A model generated the notes under the pieces. It did no database searches, was not told the DNA's origin, and saw only the letters and a program-made list of their open reading frames with translations. From positions 62,001-126,000 of the forward strand of contig NZ_QXIL01000007.1 of assembly GCF_004115745.1 (NCBI RefSeq): a stretch of 64,000 nt of DNA, written 5' to 3'. Below, piece by piece: positions 44,148 through 52,916 of this stretch; positions within the stretch are counted from its first letter, which is position 1, and each line of letters opens with the position of its first letter. The translations under genes and the position numbers were made by a program. The DNA is from Levilactobacillus suantsaii (GTDB taxonomy: Bacteria; Bacillota; Bacilli; Lactobacillales; Lactobacillaceae).

Positions 44148-45059
44148 TCAGTCCCTTGCTGGGGGCTTAACGGCAGTGGCTAGGTTGGCTTTTAATCGGG
44201 CTAAAAAGAGCGTTGCGGCAGGTGACAGTCGCTGGTAGCGGCGCCAAATGAGGGTGATGGAGTCGCTAAGCGTGGGGGCTAGCGGCCGAAAAGTCAATGG
44301 TGAGAGATCATCCGTGTTGACTAGGTGGTCGAAGGTCACGACCAAACAACTGCCATTTTGAGCGAGCAGGGCCGCGTTAAAGACCAGGTTATAGGTGCCT
44401 ACGATGGTCAATTGGTCGCTCACCGCTTGCCACCAATTGGCGAGATTAGTTTGCTGAAGACCCTGAGCAGAGACCATGAGGGGCCAGCCCACTAAATCAG
44501 CGGGGTGGAGGACTGATTTTTGGGCTAAAGTTGCGTCTTTGCGCAGAACGACGCCCCAGACGTCTCGTTCTGGTAACCGTAATGCGTTGAATTGGTCGAC
44601 ATCAATTCGAGTTTCCCCCATCAGTACCCCAAAGTCTAAGGTCCCGGCATTTAGTCGGTGAACCGTGTCAGCGGCGTTCCCGCTGTGTAAGCGAATGGTG
44701 ATATCCGGATAATCTGATTGAAGCTGGCTGGTCAGGGCCATGAGACGTTGCATGCCATGGCTTTCACCGGCGCCTAAGTCTAAGTTGCCACTGATGACGG
44801 TCTGGTCGGTTTGGAGATTATTGGTGGTTTTATCGACTAAGGCCAGGATTTCTTTAGCCCGGTCGGCCAGATAGATGCCTTTAGCCGTCAGGGTAATCGT
44901 TCTTGGCCCGCGATGAAAGAGGGTGGTCCCGAGCGTCGTTTCCAGCGCTTTGATTTGTTGGGAAAGGGCGGGTTGCGACACGTGTAAATAAGTTGCCGCT
45001 TTGGAGATACTGCCCTGTTGCACAATGGTTAAAAAATAACGTAAGATACGGGTTTCCAC
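44148..45059 (-). CDS. LysR-family transcriptional regulator
   Basis: The 303-residue protein has the LysR winged helix (LRYFLTIVQQGSISKAATYLHVSQPALSQQIKALE) shown here by its landmark residues 5-40, and a periplasmic-binding-like effector domain with LDLGAGESHGMQRLMAL. It is divergent from an SDR gene (45282), the usual target arrangement. It is a paralog of the LysR at 54237, sharing LDLGAGES/LDIGAGES and HLHSG motifs. GGAGGAA precedes ATG 45059. Confidence 0.9.
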   Translation of the reverse strand: METRILRYFLTIVQQGSISKAATYLHVSQPALSQQIKALETTLGTTLFHRGPRTITLTAKGIYLADRAKEILALVDKTTNNLQTDQTVISGNLDLGAGESHGMQRLMALTSQLQSDYPDITIRLHSGNAADTVHRLNAGTLDFGVLMGETRIDVDQFNALRLPERDVWGVVLRKDATLAQKSVLHPADLVGWPLMVSAQGLQQTNLANWWQAVSDQLTIVGTYNLVFNAALLAQNGSCLVVTFDHLVNTDDLSPLTFRPLAPTLSDSITLIWRRYQRLSPAATLFLARLKANLATAVKPPARD

Positions 45060-45281
45060 GAAAATTCCTCCCCATTAAATTTGATGTCCGCTATAACTTT
45101 TACTAATACCTAGCCATTGTATATTGGTCTTTTACATGGGTCAACACTCTTTGTATACTGGGGCCAGTTAATCGCGTCAAGGTTGCGACGGGGCTGGTGA
45201 CGTCTGATAGGGTCACCAGCTCCGTTTTGGCCAAAACTTAAACCAGATATGAGTGACATTTTAACAAGGAGGACTAAATTT

Positions 45282-46013
45282 ATGAGTTTACAAGATAAAG
45301 TAATCGTCATCACGGGCGCTTCCAGCGGCATCGGGTTGGCGACGACCAAGCGCCTGTTGGCAGATGGGGCGAAGCTGGCCGTCGCGGCACGGCACGTTGA
45401 CAGTTTGACGGCTTTGCAGCAGCAACATTCCGACCAATTATTAGTGCAAAAAGTCGATGTGAGTCAGTTCGACCAGGTCAAGGGGTTAATTGACGCCACG
45501 GTCGCTCAATTTGGGCAAGTCGACGCGCTCTTTAACAACGCCGGGGTGATGCCGGTGAGCTACCTGCGTGAAGGGCGGCGGCAGGACTGGCAAGCCATGC
45601 TCGACATTAACATCATGGGAGTCTTAAACGGCATCGATGCCGTTTTGCCCGTGATGGAAAAGCAGGGCCACGGCCACATTTTGACGACCGATTCTACGGC
45701 CGGCCACAAGACCTTTCCAAAGTTTGCGGTTTACAGTGGTACGAAATTTGCCGTCCGAGCAATCATGGAAGGCTTGCGACAAGAAGAACGCGGCAAGAAC
45801 ATCAAGTCGACCCTGATCACGCCGGGAACTACCAAGACTCAACTGTACACTACGATCCCAGATGAAGCGGGTCGCAAGGATGAATTGGCCACGCAAGCCA
45901 ACGCCGCCTTATTGGCGGACGATATGGCGCAAGCCGTTGAATTTACGTTAGACACGCCGGACCGGATGTCAGTCAGTGAAATTCACGTTCGACCGACGAA
46001 CCAAGAACCTTAA
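45282..46013 (+). CDS. Short-chain dehydrogenase/reductase
   Basis: The 243-residue NAD(P)-dependent enzyme has TGASSGIG (residues 10-17), NNAG, and the catalytic Ser and YxxxK in TTDSTAGHKTFPKFAVYSGTK. It is one of three SDR paralogs in the window and most like the one at 55788. Substrate unknown; probably a small carbonyl compound. ATG 45282 follows AAGGAGG. It is divergent from, and likely regulated by, the LysR at 44148. Confidence 0.92.
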   Translation: MSLQDKVIVITGASSGIGLATTKRLLADGAKLAVAARHVDSLTALQQQHSDQLLVQKVDVSQFDQVKGLIDATVAQFGQVDALFNNAGVMPVSYLREGRRQDWQAMLDINIMGVLNGIDAVLPVMEKQGHGHILTTDSTAGHKTFPKFAVYSGTKFAVRAIMEGLRQEERGKNIKSTLITPGTTKTQLYTTIPDEAGRKDELATQANAALLADDMAQAVEFTLDTPDRMSVSEIHVRPTNQEP

Positions 46014-46043
46014 AGGCGCAGAATCAACTTAAACTTAGAACAA

Positions 46044-46100
46044 GCAAACTGGCGTGACTCACATTTAATCGTGAGTCACGCCAGTTTGCGTCCCCTTTTA
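46044..46100 (+). terminator. Intrinsic terminator
   Basis: A 19-base-pair perfect stem (46044-46062 and 46071-46089) ends the SDR transcript; the following T run is interrupted (GTCCCCTTTT). Confidence 0.8.
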
Positions 46101-46150
46101 CCGCTCATATGAGTGCGGTAAACTAGACTAAAAATAAGGAGGTTTTGCGC

Positions 46151-46732
46151 ATGCCAACAGCTGCCGAACTTAAAGTGGCGATTCGAAACGATCCGGAAAA
46201 CGCGGCCTTTACCGCTAAGGGGTGGGACCCATTGTTTCACGTGTTGCCCAGCGCCACGATTTTAGTGATCAGCCAGGCGCCGGGACGGGTCGCCCAGACT
46301 ACGGCGACCTACTTCAACGACGCCAGTGGGGACCGCTTGCGCGACTGGATGGGCGTCAGTCGCGAACAATTTTACGACAGTGACAAGGTGGCCGTCATGC
46401 CGCTGGACTTCTATTATCCGGGTAAAGGCAAAAGTGGCGACTTGCCCCCGCGTAAAGGCTTTGCCGCAAAGTGGCATCAGCCGTTATTGGCTTTGATGCC
46501 CAACGTTCAATTGACCCTACTAGTCGGGCAATACGCCATCAAAGCTTACTTGGGCAAACGCCGCTACAAGACGTTAACGGCCACGGTCCGGCACTACGAT
46601 GAGTATCTCCCGGACTACTTTCCGTTGGTTCACCCGTCACCGTTGAATTACGGCTGGCAGAAGCGCAACCCGTGGTTTCAGACCGATGTGGTGCCGGAGT
46701 TGCAGCAACGGGTCCAACGGGCGTTCCGTTAA
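46151..46732 (+). CDS. Uracil-DNA glycosylase family protein
   Basis: The 193-residue protein shows the UDG fold with the water-activating QAPGR (about residues 39-43) and the minor-groove loop HPSPLN, plus FYYPGKGKSGDLPPR in between. It belongs to the broad UDG-like superfamily found as a second enzyme in lactobacilli, and may excise uracil or act on other damaged bases. ATG 46151 follows AAGGAGG with eight bases spacing. It converges on a lipoprotein gene with three bases between stops. Confidence 0.88.
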   Translation: MPTAAELKVAIRNDPENAAFTAKGWDPLFHVLPSATILVISQAPGRVAQTTATYFNDASGDRLRDWMGVSREQFYDSDKVAVMPLDFYYPGKGKSGDLPPRKGFAAKWHQPLLALMPNVQLTLLVGQYAIKAYLGKRRYKTLTATVRHYDEYLPDYFPLVHPSPLNYGWQKRNPWFQTDVVPELQQRVQRAFR

Positions 46733-46735
46733 TCT

Positions 46736-47245
46736 CTATTCTTTGGTAATCCGAACGTTGACGTGATTGCCCATGGTCTTAACCACGTGGCGGTAATTAG
46801 TGGCGTCGAACTTTCCAATAATATGAATCCCCTCATAGTAGGATTCGGTTCCCCAGTAAAAGACAATTCTGCGCTGGGGCGACCAATAGCCAATGGCGCC
46901 CTGGGTGCCAGCGTGGCCGCTGGGCATCCCTTTGGTCGGCAAGGAATGGTGGAGATTAGCGACTTTTTCGGGCATGTCGGCGTAGTCGCTAAAGCGCAAC
47001 GTGGTAGGAAGTTCCTGAGCAAACGCCCGGGCCGCACTCGAGTTATTTAAATGGGCTTTGAGTCGAGTGCCGTTGATGGTGATGGTGATTTTAGTGGATG
47101 CCTTTTGGTGCGTGGACGACACTTGACTGGTGCGTTCCTGGGGATTTTTAGCCGCTGAACTCGGATGAGCCGCTTTAGGTTGCGCACAACCGGCTAACAG
47201 CGATACAGCGACGAAAGTTAAGGTTAAGCGAGATAAGATTTTCAT
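46736..47245 (-). CDS. Cyclophilin-like-fold lipoprotein
   Basis: The 169-residue protein has a lipoprotein signal (lipobox LLAGC, lipid-modified Cys at about residue 20), a 30-residue Ser/Lys-rich linker, and a cyclophilin-like domain (ITITINGTRLKAHL, LRFSDYADMPEK, GAIGYWSPQRRIVFYWG). It is anchored on the outer membrane face. This domain family is usually of unknown function; isomerase activity is not implied. ATG 47245 is preceded by AGAGGGTGA. Confidence 0.82.
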   Translation of the reverse strand: MKILSRLTLTFVAVSLLAGCAQPKAAHPSSAAKNPQERTSQVSSTHQKASTKITITINGTRLKAHLNNSSAARAFAQELPTTLRFSDYADMPEKVANLHHSLPTKGMPSGHAGTQGAIGYWSPQRRIVFYWGTESYYEGIHIIGKFDATNYRHVVKTMGNHVNVRITKE

Positions 47246-47401
47246 AGTTCACCCTCTAGTTTTGATAGCTCTATGCTAGTGGTAAAGTTAAACTATGTCG
47301 AATGCCTATATCCTATTAACAGCCATAATTAAAAACTATAGTTGTCAGTAATGGGGGCAAACGAGCGCCATAGGTAATCTTTGAACTAGGCTTTATTTCA
47401 G

Positions 47402-47451
47402 CAAAATGCGTTCCGCACCGGCCGCGATGACCGAGACGGAACGCATTTTTA
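47402..47451 (-). terminator. Terminator of the disulfide oxidoreductase gene
   Basis: AAAATGCGTTCCG pairs with CGGAACGCATTTTT, reading toward the lipoprotein gene. Confidence 0.82.
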
Positions 47452-47466
47452 ATGACTTGAGTTGAG

Positions 47467-48804
47467 TTAGGCCCGATGCCAAGCGGCGTAGCCTAAGGTT
47501 GGGAACAACCCTACTAAGCGGTTGACTTGTGCCGGACTGAATTTAAATTCAATGGCAGGCAACAAGGTGTTGATGGCTTCGGGGGCTTGGTCACTGATTT
47601 CGGTGACGCCGACCAGATGTCCATCCTGGTCGTGGATCTGGGTGCTAGCCGCCAGGGGTTCCTTATCGATGCGGTAGTACCAGTAGTGGGCCAAATCGTT
47701 AGTGCTGATGGTCAGGCCCTGTTGTTTGCCATCATCGACCGACATGCCGGCCTGGGCAATCCGCGGTGAGGTGAAGACCACGGACGGAGTGACCGGAAAA
47801 TCGATGGCCGCGGTGGTTTCACCGGAGAAGAGTTGCATGAGATATTTGGATTCAAAGGTGGCCGCAGGCGTCAACTTGGGCTGGGTGCTCTTGATGACGT
47901 CACCCGACGCGTAGATGTTGGTTTCGGTGGTCTGTAAGTGGTCGTTGACCTGGATGCCATGACGGTCGTAGTCGACGTTGACGTTTTCAAGGCCCAGATC
48001 GTCTAAGTTTGGAATCCGGCCGGTAGCGTCTAGAATCCAGTCGGTGGCTAATTGCTGGTGGTCACCGTAGGCTACTTCCAGATGGTCGCCAGTTTTGGCG
48101 AAGCTTTGGACGTTGGCGTTTGCAACGAAGGTCACGCCACGTTGTTTGAGGTCTTCCACCACAGCCTTGACGTAAGGCTGATAGAAGTGCCGCAAAACCG
48201 TGTCGCCGTGCAAGAGGATGGTCACCTTGGCACCGGCCGCATTGGCAATCGTCGCAAATTCCATGCTGATGTAGCCTGAGCCGATAATGGTGATGCGCGC
48301 CGGTAACTTTTGGAGGTTCAAAAAGTCGGTGCTGTCGTGGGCCAAATCGGTGCCGGGGATGTCCAAGCGGTGGGGCTTGAGCCCAGTGGCGATGACGATC
48401 TTGTCGGCCGTCACGGTTTGTTTCCCATCGACTACCACGGTATGGGCGTCTTGGAAACGGGCGTGGCCCCGGATAATGGTGGCCCCGTTACTGGTCAGGC
48501 GCTGTTCGAGTCCGGCCGGTAAGGGGTCAATAATGTCTTGCTTATGGGCCATGTTGCGGCTCCAGTTAATCGTCATCTGGTGGTGGTTTAAAATATCACC
48601 CAAGCGGTTGGATTCGCGGGTGAGCTTTACCGCTTCGTCCAGGGCGATTTTGGCGTTACAGCCGCGGTTGGTACAAGTCCCACCCATTAAACCGCTTTCA
48701 ATCACGCCCACGCGAACACCAGTCCCGGCTAAAGGCGCGGCACCGTCGTGGCTGCCGTGGCCGCCACCAATGTAGAGGACGTCGTAATCAAACTTTGTTG
48801 TCAT
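47467..48804 (-). CDS. Pyridine nucleotide-disulfide oxidoreductase
   Basis: The 445-residue flavoprotein has an FAD site YIGGGHGS, redox cysteines Cys44 and Cys49 in GGTCTNRGCNAK, NAD(P) site IIGSGYISMEF, a second FAD motif IYASGDV and a C-terminal dimer domain. It resembles glutathione or mercuric reductase-like enzymes; the C-terminal catalytic His-Glu pair of true glutathione reductases is not evident. It may reduce a low-molecular thiol or act with the divergent OsmC peroxidase. ATG 48804 follows GGAGGGA. Confidence 0.9.
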   Translation of the reverse strand: MTTKFDYDVLYIGGGHGSHDGAAPLAGTGVRVGVIESGLMGGTCTNRGCNAKIALDEAVKLTRESNRLGDILNHHQMTINWSRNMAHKQDIIDPLPAGLEQRLTSNGATIIRGHARFQDAHTVVVDGKQTVTADKIVIATGLKPHRLDIPGTDLAHDSTDFLNLQKLPARITIIGSGYISMEFATIANAAGAKVTILLHGDTVLRHFYQPYVKAVVEDLKQRGVTFVANANVQSFAKTGDHLEVAYGDHQQLATDWILDATGRIPNLDDLGLENVNVDYDRHGIQVNDHLQTTETNIYASGDVIKSTQPKLTPAATFESKYLMQLFSGETTAAIDFPVTPSVVFTSPRIAQAGMSVDDGKQQGLTISTNDLAHYWYYRIDKEPLAASTQIHDQDGHLVGVTEISDQAPEAINTLLPAIEFKFSPAQVNRLVGLFPTLGYAAWHRA

Positions 48805-49028
48805 CAAATATCCCTCCAGCAATTATTGTCTGGTTTCAACTTAAAGCATTTTGGCACACTTGGCAATAGTTTTGGCCCAAAAAGGTGGGCTGGCGTATCT
48901 AGTTTAAGGGTCGCCCATAGTCCGGATAATTAAGCTAGTGGCCCAACGTGGCCGGAAAGAAGCGCCGTGATATCTCGGAGAAAAGCGACCTGCTACACTG
49001 CGTCTAAGCACACTTAGGAGGGACGATT

Positions 49029-49481
49029 ATGAAGGTTGAAAACTCGCTTTACCACACGTTCGTGCAGAACCATAACGGCTTAAAGGGCACCACGTTTGTC
49101 GAAGGAAACGAAGGCTGGTCACTAGGGGTTTCTAGTTCACTCATCAAGGCACCGGGGACCAATCCCGAACAGCTCTTAGGCTTCGCCATTGCGACCTGCT
49201 TTAACGGCACGTTACGGTTGATTCAGCGCCGTGAGCACACCGCCGAAGATTCGCAGTTGCGAGTTAGAGTCGACATCGTGAAAGACGCAGTCGGGTACAA
49301 GTTCATTATCGATGCGCAGGTGCGGATGCCGAAACACTCGTCGACGGATGCCGAACGCCTGGTATCCACGGCTTTAGCGGAGTGTCCGGTGGCTAAGATC
49401 GTGAAACAGGACGTGGATGTGAATTTCCGGGTCGTCGACCGCTTCGAAGACGACGAGACCGAACCGGCTTACGGGGAATAA
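49029..49481 (+). CDS. OsmC/Ohr-family peroxidase
   Basis: The 150-residue protein carries the two redox cysteines of the family, Cys57 in ATCFNGTL and Cys119 in AECPVAKI, and the family length. Such proteins reduce organic hydroperoxides using a dithiol donor. It is divergent from the disulfide oxidoreductase at 47467, which could supply reducing power. AGGAGGG lies upstream of ATG 49029. Confidence 0.92.
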   Translation: MKVENSLYHTFVQNHNGLKGTTFVEGNEGWSLGVSSSLIKAPGTNPEQLLGFAIATCFNGTLRLIQRREHTAEDSQLRVRVDIVKDAVGYKFIIDAQVRMPKHSSTDAERLVSTALAECPVAKIVKQDVDVNFRVVDRFEDDETEPAYGE

Positions 49482-49502
49482 AACGAGCTACACGAGGCAA
49501 AC

Positions 49503-49552
49503 AAGCGCCCTAACCAGCTTGAAGACTAATCTTCAAACTGGTTAGGGCGCGA
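49503..49552. terminator. Bidirectional terminator
   Basis: GCGCCCTAACCAG/CTGGTTAGGGCGC stem with an inner TTGAAG/CTTCAA extension, between convergent genes. Confidence 0.9.
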
Positions 49553-49573
49553 TTTTATGGTCAAGAGTAGTGG

Positions 49574-50506
49574 TTAATTTTCCTGCAGGTTTTGTTCCCA
49601 CTCACGAATGGTGTCCACACCAAGTTCGGAAGCCGTCCGTTCTAAGGTGTGGATATCTTCAACGCTCAGAGTCGTGTGGGCTACCTGAGCGGCGTCGTTG
49701 ACCTGGGCGACCTTGGTGACACCGATGATGGGTAACGTTCCCTTGGACATGGCCCAGGCCATGGCCGTTTGGGCCGCACTCAAGTCGTATTTCTGCCCGA
49801 TTTGAGTCAGTTGGTCGACCAGGGGGCGAATCATCGGCAGTAGCGGGTTATAAGTCTGGGCCCGTGCCGTGTCTTCAGGGAAGGGGTGCTCGGTGGTATA
49901 GTGCCCGGTCAACGCACCTTGTTCTAAGACCATGTAGGCAAAGAAGGTCAGGTTCTGCTGATGGCAGTAATCCAAGATACCGGCGATTTCAGAAGTCCGG
50001 TCGAGGAGACTAAGGTGGTTTTGAATCGCGCTTAAGTGATATCCAGCCGCACCCAAAATCTCTTGGACCCGTTTGATTTCGTTGAGGTTGTGGTTGGACA
50101 CCCCAACGCGCTTGATTTGACCACGCTTCAGGAGTGGAATCAAAGCTGGCGTCCAACGTTCGACGTCGGCAGCGTTATGGATCCAGTACAAGTCCACGCT
50201 ATCCGTTTGAAGGCGGTCTAAACTCCCGGCCAGCATCGTGGCAACCGGGTCATCGGCAGCGGTGTCCGCGAGTTGCGGCGTGAACTTAGTCGAGAGTTGC
50301 AGCTTGTCGCGCGATGTGGCTTGTGTCAGATTGCCCAAAATCTTTTCGGAGGCGCCAGCACCATACGCGTAAGCCGTGTCCCAAAGGGTTAAGCCTTGGG
50401 CGATAGCGGCCTGGTAGACGTCTTTGAAGTGGGCTTCGTCGTAATGGTTCCCGAAATAACTGTCCCCCCAGGCCCAAGTGCCCATGGTAATTTTAGGAAA
50501 AGTCAT
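49574..50506 (-). CDS. Aldo/keto reductase
   Basis: The 310-residue TIM-barrel reductase has MGTWAWGD, catalytic Asp and Tyr in LWDTAYAYGAGASE, Lys in LSTKFTP and His in YWIHNAADV, and a cofactor segment LPIIGVTKVAQVNDA. It belongs to a different AKR branch from the gene at 42042. An SD-like GGGAGGTG lies upstream of ATG 50506. It follows the oxidoreductase gene at 50598 on the same strand and may be co-transcribed. Confidence 0.9.
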   Translation of the reverse strand: MTFPKITMGTWAWGDSYFGNHYDEAHFKDVYQAAIAQGLTLWDTAYAYGAGASEKILGNLTQATSRDKLQLSTKFTPQLADTAADDPVATMLAGSLDRLQTDSVDLYWIHNAADVERWTPALIPLLKRGQIKRVGVSNHNLNEIKRVQEILGAAGYHLSAIQNHLSLLDRTSEIAGILDYCHQQNLTFFAYMVLEQGALTGHYTTEHPFPEDTARAQTYNPLLPMIRPLVDQLTQIGQKYDLSAAQTAMAWAMSKGTLPIIGVTKVAQVNDAAQVAHTTLSVEDIHTLERTASELGVDTIREWEQNLQEN

Positions 50507-50597
50507 TTTAATTCACCTCCCTTAGGCGATTGGAGGCGTCTTGGGCAACGATAAACTTAACTGTAACCATTAATCAAAGTCCCCTAACGTTGGTAAT

Positions 50598-51107
50598 TCA
50601 GAAGTCAACACCATAGGTCGCGTAACGTTGGGCTTGCTGAGCTAAGGCGTCATCGCTAATCATTGAGGCACCGATCGTCACGAACGGCTTCAAATAGTTC
50701 GTGCCGATCAGCCGACTAGTCGCTTGTAAAGGCCGCAAGAGTTTGGTGATGGTATAGCGAGCGAATTGGTCTTTGCCATAGTTGTCGGCCCCCGGTGAGA
50801 CGGCGATTAGAAGTTCCTTCCCGTGGAGTGCGTTGCCGTTAGTGCCGTACGCCCAGCCATAAGTCAAGACGTCATCTTCCCATTGTTTCAACAGTGCCGG
50901 TGTACTGTACCAGTACATCGGAAATTGGAGGACGATGCGGTCGGTTTGGGCTAATACCTTCTGTTCGGTCGGGACGTCGATTTTAAAATCGGGGTAGAGT
51001 TGATACAGGTTCCGGACCGTGACGGGTTCGTCCAGAGCATCCGCCAACGTGTGGTTGACACGGGATTCCTCGAAGTGGGGGTGAAACAAGAACACAGTCG
51101 TTTGCAC
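50598..51107 (-). CDS. NAD(P)H-dependent quinone/FMN oxidoreductase (flavodoxin-like fold)
   Basis: The 169-residue protein has the MdaB/KefF-type pattern: TVFLFHPHFEESRVNHTL at the FMN loop, IVLQFPMYWYSTPALLKQWEDDVLTYG region, and LLIAVSPGADNYG. It probably reduces quinones with two electrons. GTG 51107 is chosen because AAAGGAAG ends eight bases upstream. It is followed by an aldo/keto reductase on the same strand and faces a broken MerR gene. Confidence 0.87.
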   Translation of the reverse strand: MQTTVFLFHPHFEESRVNHTLADALDEPVTVRNLYQLYPDFKIDVPTEQKVLAQTDRIVLQFPMYWYSTPALLKQWEDDVLTYGWAYGTNGNALHGKELLIAVSPGADNYGKDQFARYTITKLLRPLQATSRLIGTNYLKPFVTIGASMISDDALAQQAQRYATYGVDF

Positions 51108-51290
51108 AGGACATCTTCCTTTCAAAATTAAATCATTGACCAACGCTAGTCTACCCCCTAGTACCGGTTAGAAGGCAACTAGGTTGACTCGAAAAATTCA
51201 GATGGGTGAGTCGTGTGGGGGCGAAATAGTTGGCGGGATTGGTGGGGACCCTTATAATTAAAAGCAAAATTGACTAAGGGGCCTGATAAA

Positions 51291-51653
51291 ATGAGCTATA
51301 GTATCAAAGAAGCGGCCCAACTGGTGGGGGTGTCCACTTATCGGATTCGCTACTACGACCAATAGGGGCTGATTCCCAACCACCAACGCGACGCGCATAA
51401 CAACCGGGCCTTCGACGAGGACTCGCTAGAGTCATTGCGCTTGATCGCGTGTTTTCGGACCACCAACATGTCGTTGGCCGAGATTCGCCGTTACGTCGAC
51501 CTGCTTCAGGACGGCGTTAAAACGCGGCCAAAACGACTGGAGATTATGAAACATCATCAGCAACCGATTCAGGATTTAGCGTCATTATTGCAGAATAATT
51601 TAACCATCGTGAAGCATAAAATTGCGGATATGCAGGCTGGCAAGTACATCTAG
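51291..51653 (+). pseudogene. MerR-family regulator, interrupted by an amber codon
   Basis: From ATG 51291 the frame reads SYSIKEAAQLVGVSTYRIRYYDQ, a standard MerR helix-turn-helix beginning, then TAG at 51363-51365, then GLIPNHQRDAHNNRAF and a complete coiled-coil tail in the same frame. Relatives have YYDxxGLIP, so a single change such as GAG to TAG is enough. The downstream CMD-family gene starts 12 bases after its stop, so the two form one unit. Confidence 0.85.
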
Positions 51654-51664
51654 AGGTGACCATT

Positions 51665-52387
51665 ATGGCAAACAAATTAAATCAACGGTTACAAACTTGG
51701 ATTCCCGACGACCCCGACTTTCTGAACTTAGAAGAGGACTTTATTAGAGCGATTCGTGCCGATACCGTGGCCTTGGACCCGGGCGACACCGAACTGATTC
51801 CCTTAATCGCGATGGTGGTCCAACAGAGTGACACCACGTTGTCCGCTCAGATTGCGGCAACCTTAGCGGCGGGCGTGACTCCCGTCAAGTTGCTAGAAGT
51901 CGTGTACCAATTGGAACCGGTCGTGGGCTTGCCCAAGGTCACGTTGGCCTTGCGCCGGATTCACGCGGTCTTTCGCGATCAAGATCTTACGGTGACGCCG
52001 GCCCCAGCCACGGCGACGTCCGCTGAAGCGGGGGCGGCGATTCAAGCCCAACTGTACGGGACCGAAATCAAGGATTTAATGGCCGACCTGCCGGCGAAGG
52101 CCAATCAATGCCTACCGGAATGGTTAACGGACCATTTCTTCACCCAATATTACCAGCGCCCCAGTTTGACCGTAGCCCAACGGGAGCGCTACGGCTTGAT
52201 GGCATTGATTACCTTGAACGTGGATTTTCAGATTAACGCTCACGCTAAAGGCAGCTTAAAAGCGGGTAACTCCGAAACGATTTTGGTCTGGTCGGCCTTA
52301 CAGCTCTTGCCGTTTATTGGTTTCCCCTTGGTCATCAACAGCGTCCAGAAGATTCACGCCGCGGCCGCGCAATTGGAGCTCGCGTAA
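51665..52387 (+). CDS. Carboxymuconolactone decarboxylase (CMD/AhpD-like) family protein
   Basis: The 240-residue protein is a two-domain member of the CMD fold: DTELIPLIAMVVQQSDTTLSAQIAATLAAGVT in the first half and AQRERYGLMALITLNVDFQINAHAKG in the second. The CxxC peroxidase motif of AhpD is absent, so decarboxylase-like or unknown chemistry is more likely. ATG 51665 follows TAGAGGTG. It forms a unit with the broken MerR gene upstream. Its last 90 bases overlap the 3' end of the convergent MerR gene at 52298. Confidence 0.83.
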   Translation: MANKLNQRLQTWIPDDPDFLNLEEDFIRAIRADTVALDPGDTELIPLIAMVVQQSDTTLSAQIAATLAAGVTPVKLLEVVYQLEPVVGLPKVTLALRRIHAVFRDQDLTVTPAPATATSAEAGAAIQAQLYGTEIKDLMADLPAKANQCLPEWLTDHFFTQYYQRPSLTVAQRERYGLMALITLNVDFQINAHAKGSLKAGNSETILVWSALQLLPFIGFPLVINSVQKIHAAAAQLELA

Positions 52388-52813
52388 TAGTTGCGGGTCT
52401 GGTAAATCGGGGTGTTGGGCCTGAACGTGGGCTTCGGTGCCGTTGTCGACAGCGCGTTGGTGGTAGTCACATTTATAATCGAGGACCGCAAAAGTCTGTT
52501 CGAGTTGCTCGAGTTGGTCGGCCATGCGTTGCCGGGCGTGTTGAAAGAGCGCCAGACGTTGAGATAACGTCGAGTCACCAGCCTGGACGAGTGTCATGAA
52601 TTGCTTAATGTCGCGAATAGACAGGCCGGTCCGCTTCAGGCATTCGACGATGCGTAAAGTATTCAAGTCCTTAGCGGTGAATTGCCGGTAGCCGGCTGCG
52701 TTCTTACTCAGACCGGGGATGAGGCCTTGCTGGTCGTAGTAGCGTAAGGTGGGGACGGACAATTGAAATTGAGTCGCGACTTCGCTGATGGAATAAGTGG
52801 TTTTAGTGGGCAT
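52298..52813 (-). CDS. MerR-family transcriptional regulator
   Basis: The 171-residue protein has the MerR winged helix (YSISEVATQFQLSVPTLRYYDQQGLIPGLSK), a central ECLKRTGLSIRDIKQFM and a coiled-coil dimer helix. Its last 30 or so residues lie inside the 3' end of the convergent CMD-family gene, longer than most relatives, which suggests loss of an earlier stop. The divergent SDR gene at 52917 has an ideal MerR-type promoter with a palindrome in a 19-base spacer, so that operon is its target. Confidence 0.9.
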   Translation of the reverse strand: MPTKTTYSISEVATQFQLSVPTLRYYDQQGLIPGLSKNAAGYRQFTAKDLNTLRIVECLKRTGLSIRDIKQFMTLVQAGDSTLSQRLALFQHARQRMADQLEQLEQTFAVLDYKCDYHQRAVDNGTEAHVQAQHPDLPDPQLLRELQLRGRGVNLLDAVDDQGETNKRQEL

Positions 52814-52848
52814 GAAAGGTCCTCCATTCTAAAATTCAAAAGTTACGC

Positions 52849-52879
52849 TTGCCCTCAAGTCCGCTTGAGGGTTTAGGGT
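52849..52879 (+). promoter_or_regulatory. MerR-type promoter and operator of the SDR-flavodoxin operon
   Basis: The -35-like TTGCCC (52849-52854) and -10-like TAGGGT (52874-52879) are separated by 19 bases that contain the perfect palindrome CCCTCAAG-TCCG-CTTGAGGG (52852-52871). The lengthened spacer with a central dyad is the hallmark of MerR-activated promoters. Confidence 0.75.
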
Positions 52880-52916
52880 GAGTCTAACACAAAATAAAGA
52901 AAGGTGGAATTCTCAC

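Noticed and set aside
7932-51365. Stop-codon readthrough or amber suppression as an explanation for in-frame stops
   Set aside because: Both TAG and TAA are affected, TAG is used as a normal stop by intact genes here (for example cas6e and the 5128 gene), and no suppressor tRNA is in view.
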